Positions 9,675 to 21,967 of a stretch of 61,219 nt of DNA are shown here, one piece after another. Location: positions 167,797 to 229,015 of the forward strand of contig NW_014577138.1 in NCBI RefSeq assembly GCF_000485595.1, read 5' to 3'. Position 1 is the stretch's first letter. Every line of letters starts with the position of its first letter. The notes under the pieces were generated by a model. That model was not told the DNA's origin. It ran no database searches and saw nothing but the letters and a program-made list of their open reading frames with translations. The translations under genes were made by a program, and so were the position numbers. This DNA is from Priapulus caudatus. Taxonomy: Eukaryota > Priapulida > Priapulimorpha > Priapulimorphida > Priapulidae.

Positions 9675-11060
9675 AACTTTTTTGTTTTCAGAGGTGACTA
9701 GCATTTTTATGGCTTATTGAAAGGACCATGAAATGTGCTTGCCACTGACGTGCGAAGGAGTAAAGTGTTCTGATAACTTTTGACCCTCGAGAGGAGGGTT
9801 AAACATGGATTTGTTTACTTGTTAGAAAGAATTTGACTGCCGGGTTTGCTAGTAGAATCTTTACATGCCTGGATGGTATGAGCTAGGCTACAATGTCACA
9901 CTGAAATTTCAAAAGCGTAAATTTGGTTGAAGAAGGTTTATGCTCCTTAAATCGTATAATTTCTATGGCATTCTGTACTGTCAGTGTGTTACATGTAACT
10001 GTATGCACTGCCAGTGCATGTGGTGGTGGTAGTACTGTGTAGTTTTTGCCTGCATTAATTATGCAGTAATCCGAAAACGAGTTGTGATGTCGAAGCTGGG
10101 GGGTCAAAGCGTCAAGGTCATAGGTGTAAAAGAAGGGAAACATATCCTCCTTAACATTAAGCCTCGTTACACGACGAACCTTTAGTTCGAGTTAAGCTAA
10201 CTCGAGTTAGCGATTATGTAGCGGTCTACACGACAACACCCGATAGCGATTATTACCGATTTTATTGTTGCATGCGTGCGTGCGTGTTATGTAAACGTGG
10301 TTCGCGGTGTGCGTGCGTGTGCACGTATAGTCGTGCGTGCGTACTGTAACGTTGCGTTCGTGCGTGCGTGCGCGTGTGCACGTTACACGTCGCGTGCATG
10401 CGTGAGTGCGTACATGTGCGTGCATGTGTGCGTGCGTGCATATGCACGATACACGTGCGTGCATGAGTGTGTGCGTGTGTGTGCAAGTACACGTGCGTGC
10501 GCGCGGTGCGCAGGTACACGTTCGTGCGTGCGCGCGCTGTGTGCATGTGCACGTTAGGCGTGCGTGCGTGCGCGTGCATGCGTGTGCACGTACACCGTGC
10601 GTCGTGCGTACGTGTGCACGTACACGTGCGTGTATGATGTGTTGCGTGCCGTGTGCAAGTACGCGTGCGTGCTGGCGTATGTACGTACATCGTACTAGTG
10701 CTGCCGCCTATCATGGAGGTTAAGCTAACTCGAGTTAAGCGTCTACACGGCCTTAACTCGAGTTAGCTTAGCCTCGATCGACTGGCGAGGTTAAGCTAAC
10801 TCGAGTTAAGGCCCCGTGTAGACGCTTAACTCGAGTTAAGGTTCGTCGTGTAGACGTAGCTTTAAGGTATAGGGAGGAATGCAGAATTGCGGCACAAATC
10901 TAACGGCTCGACCTATAGGCTCGTGAGAGTCGCGTGTATAAGCAGCATGGTAGAGAAAGCCATCACTGTGCCGAAATTGGAGGTCACAGGTCAAAGGTCA
11001 GTGGGGCACAGGGCAGATTTTAGACATTTCTGAGGACATGGTCTGACAGAGCAATTGAAA
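9675..11060. repeat. Tandem satellite unit 2
   Basis: 1386 bp, same order of parts as unit 1. It differs mainly by single-base indels. The second half-site cluster is at 10981-11000 and consists of three perfect AGGTCA copies spaced by one base. Confidence 0.9.
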
Positions 11061-12425
11061 AACTTTTTTGTTTCAGAGGGACCTAGCATTTTATGGCTTT
11101 ATTGAAAGGACATGAAATGTGCTTTCCACTGACGTGCGAAGGAGTAAGTGTCTGATACCTTTGACCCTCGAGAGGAGGTTAAACATAGGATTTGTTTACG
11201 TTAGAAAGAATTTGACGGCGGTTGCTAGTAGATCTTTACATGCCTGGATGTATGAGCTAGGCTAAATGTCACACTGAAATTTCAAAAAGCTAAATTTGGT
11301 TGCAAGAAGGATTTATGCTCCTTAAATCGTAATTTCTATGCATTCTTACTGTCAGTTGTTACAGTGTAAACTGTTGCCACTGCCAGTGCATGTGGTGGTG
11401 GTAGTTACTGTGTAGTTTTGCCTGCATAAATTATGCAGTAATCCGAAAACGGTTGTGATTCGAAGCTGGGGCTCAAAGGTCAAAGGTCATGAGTGTAAAA
11501 GAAGGGAAACATATCCTCCTTACTTAGCCTCGTGCTACACGACGAACCTTAGTTCGAAGTTAAGCTAACTCGAAGTTAGCGAATTATGTAGCGTCTACAC
11601 GACAACACCCGATAGCGATTATTACGATTTATTGTGCATGCGTGCTGTGCGTGGTGTATGTAAACGTGCGTTCGTGTGTGCGTGCGTGTGCACGTATACG
11701 TGCGTGCGTGCGTACGTACACGTGCGTTCGTGCGTGCGTGCGTGTGCACGTACACGTGCGTGCATGCGTGAGTGCGTACATGTGCGTTGCATGTGTGCGT
11801 GCGTGCATATGCCGTACACGTGCGTGCATGAGTTGGTGCGTGTGTGTGCAAGTACACGTGCGTGCGCGCGTGCGCACGGTACACGTTCGTGCGTGCGTGC
11901 CGCGCTGTGTGCATGTGCACGTAGGCGTGCGTGCGTGCGTGCATGCGTGTGCACGTACACGTGCGTGCGTGGTTACGTGTGCACGTACACGTGCGTGTAT
12001 GAGTTGTGTGCGTGCGTGGTGCAAGTACGCTGTGCGTGCTGGCGTATGTACGTACATCGTACTAGTGCTAGCCGCCTATCATGGAGGTTAAGCTAACTCG
12101 AGTTAAGCGTCTACACGGCCTTAACTCGAGTTAGATTAGCCCTCGAATCGCATGCGATTAAGCTAACTCGAGTTAAGCCCCGTGTAGACGCTTAACTCGA
12201 GTTAAGTTCGTCGTGTAGACGTGACTTAAGGTATAGGAGGGAAATGCAGAATTTGCGGCACAATCTAAACGGTGCGACCTATAGGCTCGTGAGAGTCGGT
12301 GTATAGCAGCATGGGTAAGAAAAGCATCACTGTGCCGAAATTGGAGTCACAGGTCAAGGTCAGTGGGGCGCAGCGGCAGATTTTAGACATTTTCTGAGGA
12401 CATGGTCTGACAGAGCAATTTGAAA
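11061..12425. repeat. Tandem satellite unit 3
   Basis: 1365 bp, same order of parts as unit 1, with the GTGC core at about 11635-12050. Confidence 0.9.
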
Positions 12426-13800
12426 AACTTTTTTGTTTCAGAGGTGACCTAGCATTTTTATGCTTTTATTGAAAAGACCATGAAATGTGCTTTCCACTGA
12501 GCGTGCGAAGGAGTAAGTGTCTGATAACCTTTTGACCCTCGAGAGGAGGGTTAAACATGGATTTTTGTTTACTGTTAGAAAGAATTTGACTGCCGGGTTT
12601 GCTGTAGAATCTTTACATGCCTGGATGTATGCAGCTAGCTACAATGTCACACTGAAATTTCAAAAGCTAAATTTGGTTGAAGAAGGTTATGCTCCTTAAT
12701 CGTATAATTCTATGGCATTCTGTACTGTCAGTGTGTTACATGTAACTGTATGCCACTGCCAGTGCATGTGGCTGGTGTAGTACTGTGTAGTTTTTGCTGC
12801 ATTAATTATGCAGTAATCGAAAACGAGTTGTTGATGTCGAAGCTGGGGGGTCAAAGGTCAAAGGTCATGAGGTGTAAAAGAGGGAAACATACCTCCTTAA
12901 CTTAAGGCTCGTCTACACGACGAACCTTAGTTCGAGTTAAGCTAACTCGAGTTAGCGATTATGTAGCGTCTACACGACAACACCCGATAGCGATCGATTT
13001 ACCGATTTATGTGCATGCGTGCGTGCGTGTGTATGTAAACGTGCGTTCGTGTGTGCGTGCGTGTTGCACGTATACGTGCGTGCGTGCGTACGTACACGTG
13101 CGTTCGTGCGTGGTGCGTGTGCACGTTACACTGTGCGTGCAGCGTGGTGCGACATGTGCGTGCATGTGTTGCGTGCGTGCATATGCACGTACAGCGTGCG
13201 TGCATGAGTGTGTGCGTGTGTGTGCAAGTACACGTGCTGTCGCGCGCGGCGCAGTACACGTTCGTGCGTGCGTGCGCGCGTGTGCATGTGCACGTAGGCG
13301 TGCGTGCGTGCGTGCATGCGTGTGCACGTACACGTGCGTGCGTGCGTACGTGTGCACGTACACGTGCGTGTATGAGTGTCGTGCGTCGTGTGCAAGTACG
13401 CGTGCGTGCTGGCGTATTGTACGTACATCGTACTAGTGCTGCCGCCTATCATGAGCGTTAAGCTAACTCGAGTTAAGCGTCTACACGCGCCTTAACGCGA
13501 GTTAGCTTAGCCTCGATCGACTGGGAGGTTAAGCTAAGCTCGAGTTAAGGCCCCTGTTAGACGCTTAACTCGAGTTAAGGTTCGTCGTGTAGACGTAGCT
13601 TTAAGGTATAGGAGAAATGCAGAATTGCGGCACAAATCTAAACGGCTCGACCTAAGCTCGTGAGAGTCGGGTGTATAATCAGCATTGGTAAGAAAAGCCA
13701 TCACTGTGCCGAAATTGGAGCGTCACAGGTCAAAGGTCAGTGGGGCACAGGGCAGATTTTAGACATTTTCTGAGGACATGGTCTGACAGAGCAATTGAAA
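12426..13800. repeat. Tandem satellite unit 4
   Basis: 1375 bp, same order of parts as unit 1. The half-site cluster GGGTCAAAGGTCAAAGGTCA is at about 12848-12867. Confidence 0.9.
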
Positions 13801-15918
13801 AACTTTTTTGTTTCAGAGGTGACCTTAGCATTTTTATGGCTTTATGAAAGGACCATGAAATGTGCTTTCCACTGACGTGCGAAGGAGTAAGTGTTCTGAT
13901 AACCTTTTTGACCCTCGAGAGGAGGGTAAAATGATTTTGTTTGTTTTAAGAAGAATTTGACTGCCGGGTTTGCTAGCTAGAATCTTTACATGCCTGGATG
14001 TATGAGCTAGGCTACAATGTCACACTGAAATTTCAAAAGCTAAATTTGGTTGAAGAAGGTTTATGCTCTTAAATCGATAATTTTATGGCATTCTGTACTG
14101 TCAGTGTGTTACATGTAACTGTACTGCACTGCAGTGCATGTGGTGTGGTGGTAGTACTGTGTAGTTTTTCCTGCATTAATTATGCAGTAATCCGAAAACG
14201 AGTTGTGATGTCGAAGCTGGGGGGTCAAAGTCAAAGTCATTGAGGTGTAAAAGAAGGGAACATATCCTCCTTAACTTAAGCCTCCGTCTACAGACGAACC
14301 TTAAGTTCGAGTTAAGCTAACTCGAGTTAGCCGATTATGTAGCGTCTACACGACAACCCCGATAGCGATTATTACCGATTTATTGTGCATGCGTGCGTGC
14401 GTGTGTATGTAAACGTGCGTTCGTTGGCGTGTGGCGTTTGCTGTGGCACGTATACGTCCGTGCTGACGTACGTACACGTGCCGTTCGTCGTGCGTGCGTG
14501 GTCACGTGCGTGATGCGTTGGTGCTACATGTGCGATGTGTGCGCTGCGTGCATATGCCACGTACACGTGCGTGCATGAGTGTGTGCGTGTGTGCAAGTAC
14601 ACGGTGCGTCGCGCGCCTGCTCGCAGGCTAACACGTTCGTACGCGTGCGCGTGCGCGCGTGTGCATGTGCCACGTAGGCGCGTGCGTGCTGTGTGCTTGT
14701 GCATGCGTGGCACGTACACGTGCCAGCTGCGTGCGTAACGTCGTGCACGTCACGTGCGTGTACAGGGGTGTATCAGGATTTTTCTGGGTGGTGCGTGATC
14801 ATAATTTATTTTGACCTTTTCACAACGCCAATAGGCAGCAAGATGTGTTTTACAATGTCGATACAAACAGCGGGGCGTGTACAGGATTTTGCTACCAGGG
14901 GGGGGCTCTAAACCGTACCCAAACTGTAGCACGGCGAAGGTGGGGGGTTGGGGGGCCCCTCCCCAGAAAATTTTGGAAATTTAGACCTCCTTTTAATGCG
15001 TTTTCGCGCGGGAGCAAGGGGGGGTTCCGGACCCCTGGACCCCCCTGTACACGCCCTGACAATTTAATTAAAACACCAAACATTTGCTTTCAAAAAAATT
15101 TATCAGTTTAAAAAAACAAGTTTTGCTGAGTCAGTGAAAAACAGAGTTTTTTGAACTTTTTGTCTTTATCTTGTTCTCTGTTTTTGTCTTTGTCGCAGGT
15201 CTTGGCGTTCTCTTCTTTTATGAAACAAATTTTGTTAAAAAAAGGCTTCAGTTTCAGAATTGCTGGAATTGGGCATAGTAGATTTACGTACGCCAATTGG
15301 CAATGTCTTTGGATCATTGCTCGTACTGATCTTATCATTTATGTCATTGTAAATGCCTCGGAAAAAAGTCTTTCTGGAAAATGTGCGACTTTTATAATTT
15401 TTTTGGGCGCGGGTCGTTACGACCTCACCCCCCCCCCCTGCATACACACTGGTGTATGAGTGTGTGCGTGCGTGTGCAAGTACGCGTGCGGTGCTGGCGT
15501 ATGTACGTACATCGTAACTAGTGCTTGCCGCCTATAATTGGAGGTTAAGCTAACCTCGCAGTTAACGCGTCTACACGGGCCTTAACTCGATTAGCTTAGC
15601 CTCCGATCGACTTGGCTGAGGTGTATAGCTAACTCGAGTTAAGCCCCGCTGTAGCACGGCTAACTGCCGAGTTAATGTCTTCGTCGTGTTAGACGTAGCT
15701 TTAAGTGTATAGGGAGGAAATGCGAATTGCGGCACAAATCTAAACGCGCCTGCGACCTATAGGCCTCGTGCAGAGTCGAGTGTATAGCCAGCATGGTAAG
15801 AAAAGCCTCATCACTGCTGCCGAAATTGGATGGTCACATCGTCAAAGGTCAGTGGGGGCACAGGGCCAGATATTTAGACATTTTCGACCGGACATGGTTC
15901 TGACAGAGCAATTGAAAC
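13801..15918. repeat. Tandem satellite unit 5, interrupted by a 689-bp insertion
   Basis: 2118 bp. Without the insertion at 14763-15451 the length falls near the others. Indels are denser after 14400 than in units 2-4. Confidence 0.88.
14763..15451. mobile_element. Inserted element in satellite unit 5
   Basis: The left end is CAGGGGTGTATCAGG and the inverted right end is CAGTGTGTATGCAGG (11 of 15 match). GTGTA flanks both sides (14758-14762 and 15452-15456); uninterrupted units have a single GTGTATGAG at this place. A C-rich internal stretch and no transposase. The short target copy makes the superfamily uncertain. Confidence 0.75.
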
Positions 15919-16890
15919 AAACTTTTTTGTTTTCAGAGGGTGACCTAGCATTTTTATGGCTTTACTTGACAAGGACCATGAAAATGTGCTTTTCCACTGA
16001 CGTGCGAGGAGTAAGTGCTTCTGCATAACCTTTTGACCCTCGACGAGGAGGTGGTATACAACATGTGGATTTGTTTCTGCTTAGAAAAGAATTGACTGCC
16101 GTGTTTGCTATGTAGAATCTTTACATGCCTGGATGTATGAGACTAGGCCCTACAATGTCACACTTGCAAAATATCAAAAGCTAACTTTGGCTTGAAGAAG
16201 GTTATGCTCCTTAAACTCGTATAATTTCCTATTGGCTTCGTTACTGCTCAGGTGTTTACACTGCTTAACCTGTATGCCACTTGCCCGTGCATGTGGTGGT
16301 CGGTGGTTACTGTGTAGTTTTGCCTGCCATTTAATTACTGCAGTAATCCGAAAACGATGTTGTGATGTTCGACGCTGGGGGGTCAAAGCGTCAAAGGTCA
16401 TGGAGTGTAAAAGAAGGCGAAACACTATCTCTCCTTACTTAAGCCTCGTCTACACGACGCAACCTTAGTTCGGAGGTTTTAAGCCTCAACTCGACGTTAC
16501 GCGATTATGTTAGCGTCTACACTGGACAACAATCCCGATAGCGATTATTTACCGATTTATTGTGCATGCGTGCGTGCGTGTGTATGTAAACCGTCGCGTT
16601 CGTGTGTGCTGTTTTGACGTGCTGCACGTATTACTGTGCGTGTCAGGCGTGCGTACGATATCACGTGCGTTCTGTGCGCTGGCGGGCGTGTGCACGTACA
16701 CGTGGTGCATGGCGTGAGTGCGTTACATGGTGCGTGCGTGAAGAAGGTTTATGCCTCCTCTAAATCGTATAATTCTATATGGCCATTCTTACGTCAGGTG
16801 TGTTACATTGTCAACTGCTCATGCCACTGCCAGTGCATGTGGTGGTGATAGTACTGTTGTTAGTTTTGCCTGCATTAATTAGTTACAGGG
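15919..16890. repeat. Partial, rearranged satellite unit 6
   Basis: It follows the consensus to about 16735, where the GTGC core breaks off and jumps to an earlier part of the unit (GAAGAAGGTTTATG onward). It ends near 16890 with CTGCATTAATTA. Many extra single bases are present relative to units 2-4. Confidence 0.8.
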
Positions 16891-17004
16891 TGGCAGATCT
16901 CTATTTTAGACCTGGATAGGCTTTGCGTAGGTACACATGGATGGAGTGCTTCCTATTCTGTCTTGCAAATAGTTGGTTGCTACTGAGTACGATCGGGAGC
17001 TTCC

Positions 17005-18207
17005 ATCTTCTATCCTGAACGACACTTAACCCTACGCCGCCATTCCTCGTGGGAACCTTTCATAACGATTCCCAATTACGAAATTCATTTGAGAAGCGTT
17101 CTGATACCAATTCCTGTTTGCCTTAATCCCACTGCTTTCGACGCGTATGTGAACACATTGGCGACTAACAGGGTTTACTAGAATCCCACACTTCACCACA
17201 GGGAGTCACCACCATAGACGGTTAAGATGGAGCGCCTGTTGCCTCCGCGGCACTTGGTGTGCATTTTACGTGGCCCGATTTGTATGTATGATATCATTTT
17301 GGCGATAGCTCATTTTTATTGGATGTCTTTTTTTGCTCCCTGGATTTTTAATTCTAATAGAAACAGAAATGCCACTCAGACATACACGTAACTTGCCCAA
17401 AGCCAGATATATTGTCCAATTTGAGTTCATGTTTAATGCCACATATAACTACTATCGAATCAAGGAGGGAGATGTTAGACGGTCAGTTAGTACCTCTAAC
17501 GTAAGGACCTTTCTACATCACTTGTACAAGCCAATTAAAATGAAAATATGGAAATTGCGTAACGTGTGTATTATTTGTATTGGAAACCTGCAAATTGTGC
17601 AATGCCCATAGCTAAATTAATAATCTATGAACTGGCTCTTCTCTAACAGCGCAGGAACCACACTTGCCACACAACCCGCTGCGATCGAATACCGCCTGGA
17701 ACCCCACCCCCGCCGTTAGCAATGGTACGCTACTTCCGCTAATGACCAGCATTGGAAATATACTAATTATTAATGATAATAAGCGTCAAGGTCACTCAGA
17801 ATCATTAGGGTTCCAGCGCCCATAAGCTGCACCGTTGCGACCAAGTTGAATGTGTCTTACTCTTTACGGCTTTGACCAAAGATATCGGTGCGGATAGACA
17901 CACACACACACAAAACACTGCCACATTACAAAACGAGCGTGTAAAACAATATCCTCCGCAAAGTAACCTTTAATGGTGAAGAAAACGAAATCAAGGGGCG
18001 TATCCAGATAAGGGATCAATTCAAGTGGTGAATAGAGATATTACCATCCTGCTAATTTGTAGCCGCCGGCCTGATTTTTAGCCCACCTTGACATCGTCAA
18101 AGATGAGCTATTGCCATGGGGCATTGTCCTGCGTAATAGTGCATGTCCGTCATACATTTAGCTACGCGTCAACGCATAACTTTTGAGAAACTGTTGCGAC
18201 CACATGT
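17005..18207. repeat. Segmental duplication, copy A
   Basis: Nearly the same sequence occurs at 21968-23169. Shared landmarks include TTTACTAGAATCCCACACTT, GATGGAGCGCCTGT, TTGTACAAGCCAATTAAAAT, a CACACACA run and CAAGGGGCGTAT. Differences are mostly one-base indels. I find no convincing gene; the open frame at 17333-17611 is broken in copy B. Confidence 0.85.
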
Positions 18208-18805
18208 GTTTAATGATACCAGTTACTTACTCCTATGCGGAGAGAGCGAAGTGTGAACTGTCCTAATTTTGGAGCCGCCGTTGACCTACTTTCGAGCCAC
18301 GCCACTTTTTACAAAAAATGCGAAATGGCCCATAAGTCATTCAGGTTCAAGCGGATTTTGCTCCATTCTTTTGCGCAGCTGTTGAATGAATAAGGACTGG
18401 CCCCAAAACATTAATACACAGGGGCGTTGAATTTTTTTTTAATTGATGATGCAAATTAGGTAGATTTTGGCCAATTTTCACTGATGCCATTTCAGTGTCT
18501 GCCTACGGTTCAACCTGATAAACTCAAGAACCTGTTCTGCACCCACATGTTTCAAATTGCATACGCGTACAGTTGTTACTCCTATGGGAGAGATTTGAAC
18601 GTCCATATGTGAATGAATAAGGACTGGCCCCAAAACATATCACACGGGTTTTGATTTTTTTTTTTAATTATGCAAATTATTGGATCACATAGTATATAGT
18701 CTAAAGAGCTCACTACGCTCGCTAGCTATAATGGGAGATATGCTATATAATGGGAGTTCTCCCATATATACTATTGTTTTATATAATGTAAGTGGATATA
18801 TAGTG

Positions 18806-18908
18806 GTGGTGAGCTATAGTACGTACGTGTCATTGACACTTTCATTCTAATATGTGGCGAACGTACTTCAGAATTAATGAAAGTGTCAATGACACTGTAG
18901 CTCACCAC
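18806..18908. mobile_element. Small palindromic element, copy 1
   Basis: GTGGTGAGCTA at the left and TAGCTCACCAC at the right. GTGTCATTGACACTTTCATT is mirrored by AATGAAAGTGTCAATGACAC. A second copy lies at 23283-23393. Confidence 0.75.
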
Positions 18909-19763
18909 AAAAAGAGCACAAATGAGTGAGTGGGAACAAGTGCACCCAGTGGGGGTGGGGCAGTTTAGCCACCATGCACAGTTTTAACAGTATTTAGTGG
19001 TATATACTAAAGGCTATATTAATTGAGACTTCCTAATTCATTACGCTTCATTGCTTCTTTAGCCGTTAAATAACTACTTTCTAGTAACGAATGCTACGTA
19101 ACAACAATGCGCAATGCCAGCAAACACGCCACTTGAGATGACTCAAAGTAGGGGTCGACTGTGTGTGCCTCCAAAATAGGACGTTGTCATCTCTTCCCAT
19201 ACAAGTACAACTGTTTTGGCTATAGCCTTACACCATTGACCATCCAAAAATTTAGAACAAAATCCAGAAACGTAATTCTAGATGGCCATTCTTCAATTTT
19301 TCCAAAAAGTGGGCATGCACATGGATCCGAACAGTACGGTCGACTGGCGTGCTCCAAATAGAAGTTCCAAATCTCTCCCATTGGAGTCAGTAACAACTGT
19401 ATGCAATTTGCAGAACATGTGGCGTTCAAACGGTTCTTTCAGTTATCTGATTGACCGGTTAGGCAGACCTGAAATGCATAGTTAAAATTGCCAAAATCTA
19501 CGTAATTTGCATAGTTTCTAAAAAATATCAAAACCCCTGTGATATATATGTTTTGGGGCCAGTCCTTATTCATTCACACACCAAAATGAGGCAAAATCCG
19601 TTGAACCTGAATTGACTTTGTGGCCATTTCCATTTATTGACAAAAATTGACTGTGGCTCAGGCGTAGCGCTCATAGGGTCTATGTCCCCCAGGGTTACCT
19701 GCCAGAACGTACCCTGGGTACGGGTCCGGTTTACCATGAACGTACCCTGGTCCATTTTGATAT

Positions 19764-19798
19764 GGTTAGGGTTAGGATTTAGGTTAGGGTTAGGTTTT
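19764..19798. repeat. Interstitial telomere-like array, TTAGGG orientation
   Basis: GGTTAGGGTTAGGATTTAGG and related units, opposite in orientation to the array at 8182-8241. Confidence 0.85.
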
Positions 19799-20072
19799 AG
19801 AGGTTCCGGGTTAGCGGAGTATTGCGCAGGCGACTCCCTTAGACTCGTTAGTGGAGTTAGGCGAGGTACGGCTCCGCACTATAATTATAGTACAGGGTTA
19901 CGTTCGGTATACCGGACCGTCCCAGGTACGTATCGCCAGTACCCAGGGGGACACTAGACCCTCTCTCGCGAAAAGGAGCTTCGACTGGCGTGCTCCAAAA
20001 TAAGCAAGTTTCAAATCTTTCCCATAGGAGTAACACTGTACTTCAAATTCTGAAAACATGTGGTCACGCGGT

Positions 20073-20097
20073 NNNNNNNNNNNNNNNNNNNNNNNNN
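20073..20097. other. Assembly gap (25 N)
   Basis: Run of N within the repeat block; sequence on the two sides may not be adjacent in the genome. Confidence 1.
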
Positions 20098-20121
20098 TAC
20101 ATAATACTAAACAACCTAAAA

Positions 20122-20164
20122 TACCTGGGGTACATATTCTGTAGTACCTGAACGACAAACGACC
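20122..20164 (-). repeat. Right terminal inverted repeat of the 12-kb block
   Basis: Inverted copy of 8093-8135: reads TACCTGGGGTACATATTCTG then TAGTACCTGAACGAC. It lies about 350 bp outside the TTAGGG array. Confidence 0.7.
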
Positions 20165-20224
20165 TATCCTGCCTCACTATCTGCCTGCTGCTTTTGTTTT
20201 TAGCCTCATCTGACGAGTTCCCCG

Positions 20225-20700
20225 GCCCCCCCCACCTCAGTGTTATTTTAATTAGAATGGACGAAGACTAGGGCAGGCATGCGAGGGAGCGACGGCATTA
20301 GGACCCCCGATCGCGCGCTCGATCCGGCCTCCACGCATACTGCTCCGTTCCCCCCTCCTTCGCGACAACGGCGCCACCCCCCTCCATCTCCAGGCGACCC
20401 TCGCCAACACCACCTTCTCCCCCCCTCCGCGACACCACCCCCCCTTCGCGCAGCCTTCTTGCGAGCTTCTCTCGCCCTTGGACACCGAACCCCTAAATCC
20501 GGACACCACCTACCGTACTAGGCACTGGTACCGTCGCCAACCTTCTACTCCGGCACGTATCCCTTCGCCCTCCACTCTGCACGTCCTCGCACCGCTACGC
20601 CTCGCCTAGGCCGCTCCGTGGAACTGTCCGACCCGGTACCCAGTCCCCTCACACCTACGTCAGCCCCCCCGGCTCCGACGCCCTTCCAGTGCATCCCCAA
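20225..20700. other. C-rich stretch of doubtful quality
   Basis: Strongly C-biased on the plus strand (runs such as CCCCGGCCCCCCCC), with no recognisable gene. The open frames here are a result of base bias. It may be a misread repeat copy; see the findings. Confidence 0.6.
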
Positions 20701-21079
20701 GGGCGAACTAGGAAGCAAATATTTTTTATTTTTCAAAATGAAATAATCCTGAATGAGCTTCAAACTAGCAGAATTTCAGGAATTTATCCGGGATTTGATA
20801 AAGTTTTCTATGATATTCAAGATGAAAGAGAGAGGAAAAACACCCCCTTTTTAAAGAAATCTCCGGTGTGAAAAGTCAAATACACCCCCTTTTTTTACAA
20901 TTCTTGCGCCGGATTTTGTCGGCCGGAAAAATACCCCTTAACCGGAGATTTGAGAAGCGCATGCGGTCTTCGACCTCGTAGTGGGGGGACCGCGGACGTA
21001 GTCGGATGCAGCTTGTAGAATCGCATGATCGTCCGTACGTCCCGTGCGTGCGTGCGCGTGCGTGCGTCGCCCCCGTCAA

Positions 21080-21790
21080 CAGTTGGGCACAAATCTATAG
21101 GCTCGACCTAATCAGCTCGGCCGTCGTGTATATAGCAGCATTGGTAAAGAAAAAGCCAATCCACTGTGACCGAAATTGGAGGTCCACAGGTCAAAGGTCA
21201 GTGGGGCCACAGCGCAGATTTAGACATTTTCTGACGACATTGACGTCTGACAGGAGCACGTTGAAAAAACTTTTTTGCTTCAGAGGTGCACCTCAGCATT
21301 TTATGGCGTTATTGAAAGGCCATGAAATGTGCTTTTGAGGTTCTGCGACTTCTCACCACTCTGACGTCGCGACACCGAGCCCGACGTACACGTCTCCGAC
21401 CTACCTTCTTCGACCCCCAGAGCGCAGGGCCTAACCCCATGCGCCGGATTCCTCGGTTTCCACTGTTACGAACAGCGACATTCTGCATCTGCCCGGCCGT
21501 CCTTCGCTCAGTAGACACTCCCTATACCATGCCTCCGCGATGTACCTGACGCCTAGGCCTCACTAATGGTCACAGTGAAACCTCTTCTCCAAACACGCCT
21601 CAAATTTGCTTCGACGACCCAGTGCTTCTACCTGCTCCTTACCACACTCGCAATACATCCTCCTCATCGGCACTCTCTGCTCACTGTCACGTCGTCGCCA
21701 CCATGTACACCTGTATGCCACTGCCCAGTGCACCTGTGGTGCTGCATCAGTTATGTGTACCGTTCTCCTTCGCCTGCCATTCAACCTTAG
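21080..21790. repeat. Isolated satellite unit copy, partly C-substituted
   Basis: 21080-21335 follows the satellite consensus (AAATTGGAGG, AGGTCAAAGGTCAGTGGGG, AACTTTTTTGCTTCAGAGG). From about 21340 to 21790 the consensus can still be followed by landmarks (GCCACTGCCCAGTGCA, TGCTCCTTA), but many bases are changed to C. Confidence 0.7.
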
Positions 21791-21967
21791 CTCACACCCC
21801 GGCTGGCAAACGCTCCTCTCATTTTACCGCGCCCTGTAGGCCTTCGCAGCTCACGGCTAACATGCAGCCAGTCCGCTCTTCCCGCCTTCACTTTCTCTCG
21901 TCTCGCCACAACTCACGGTCTGTTCGCCTCACCTACGCTACCCGATCCGGGAGCTCTCCATCCTTCT

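Larger units (their letters stand above)
18075..20072. mobile_element. Foldback dispersed repeat (inverted arms 18075-18720 and 19161-20072)
   Basis: The left end reads ACCTTGACATCGTCAAAGAT and then GAGCTATTGCCATGG. The phrase AATAAGGACTGGCCCCAAAA appears at about 18389 and 18611, and inverted at about 19555. ACTCCTATGGGAGAGATTTG-like and CAAATTGCATAC-like sequence also recurs in both orientations. A related right end is present at 24445-24893. No ORF that I trust. Confidence 0.65.

Noticed and set aside
20252-20521. Open frames in the C-rich stretch
   Set aside because: Created by strong base bias and likely poor sequence; no domain or splice context.
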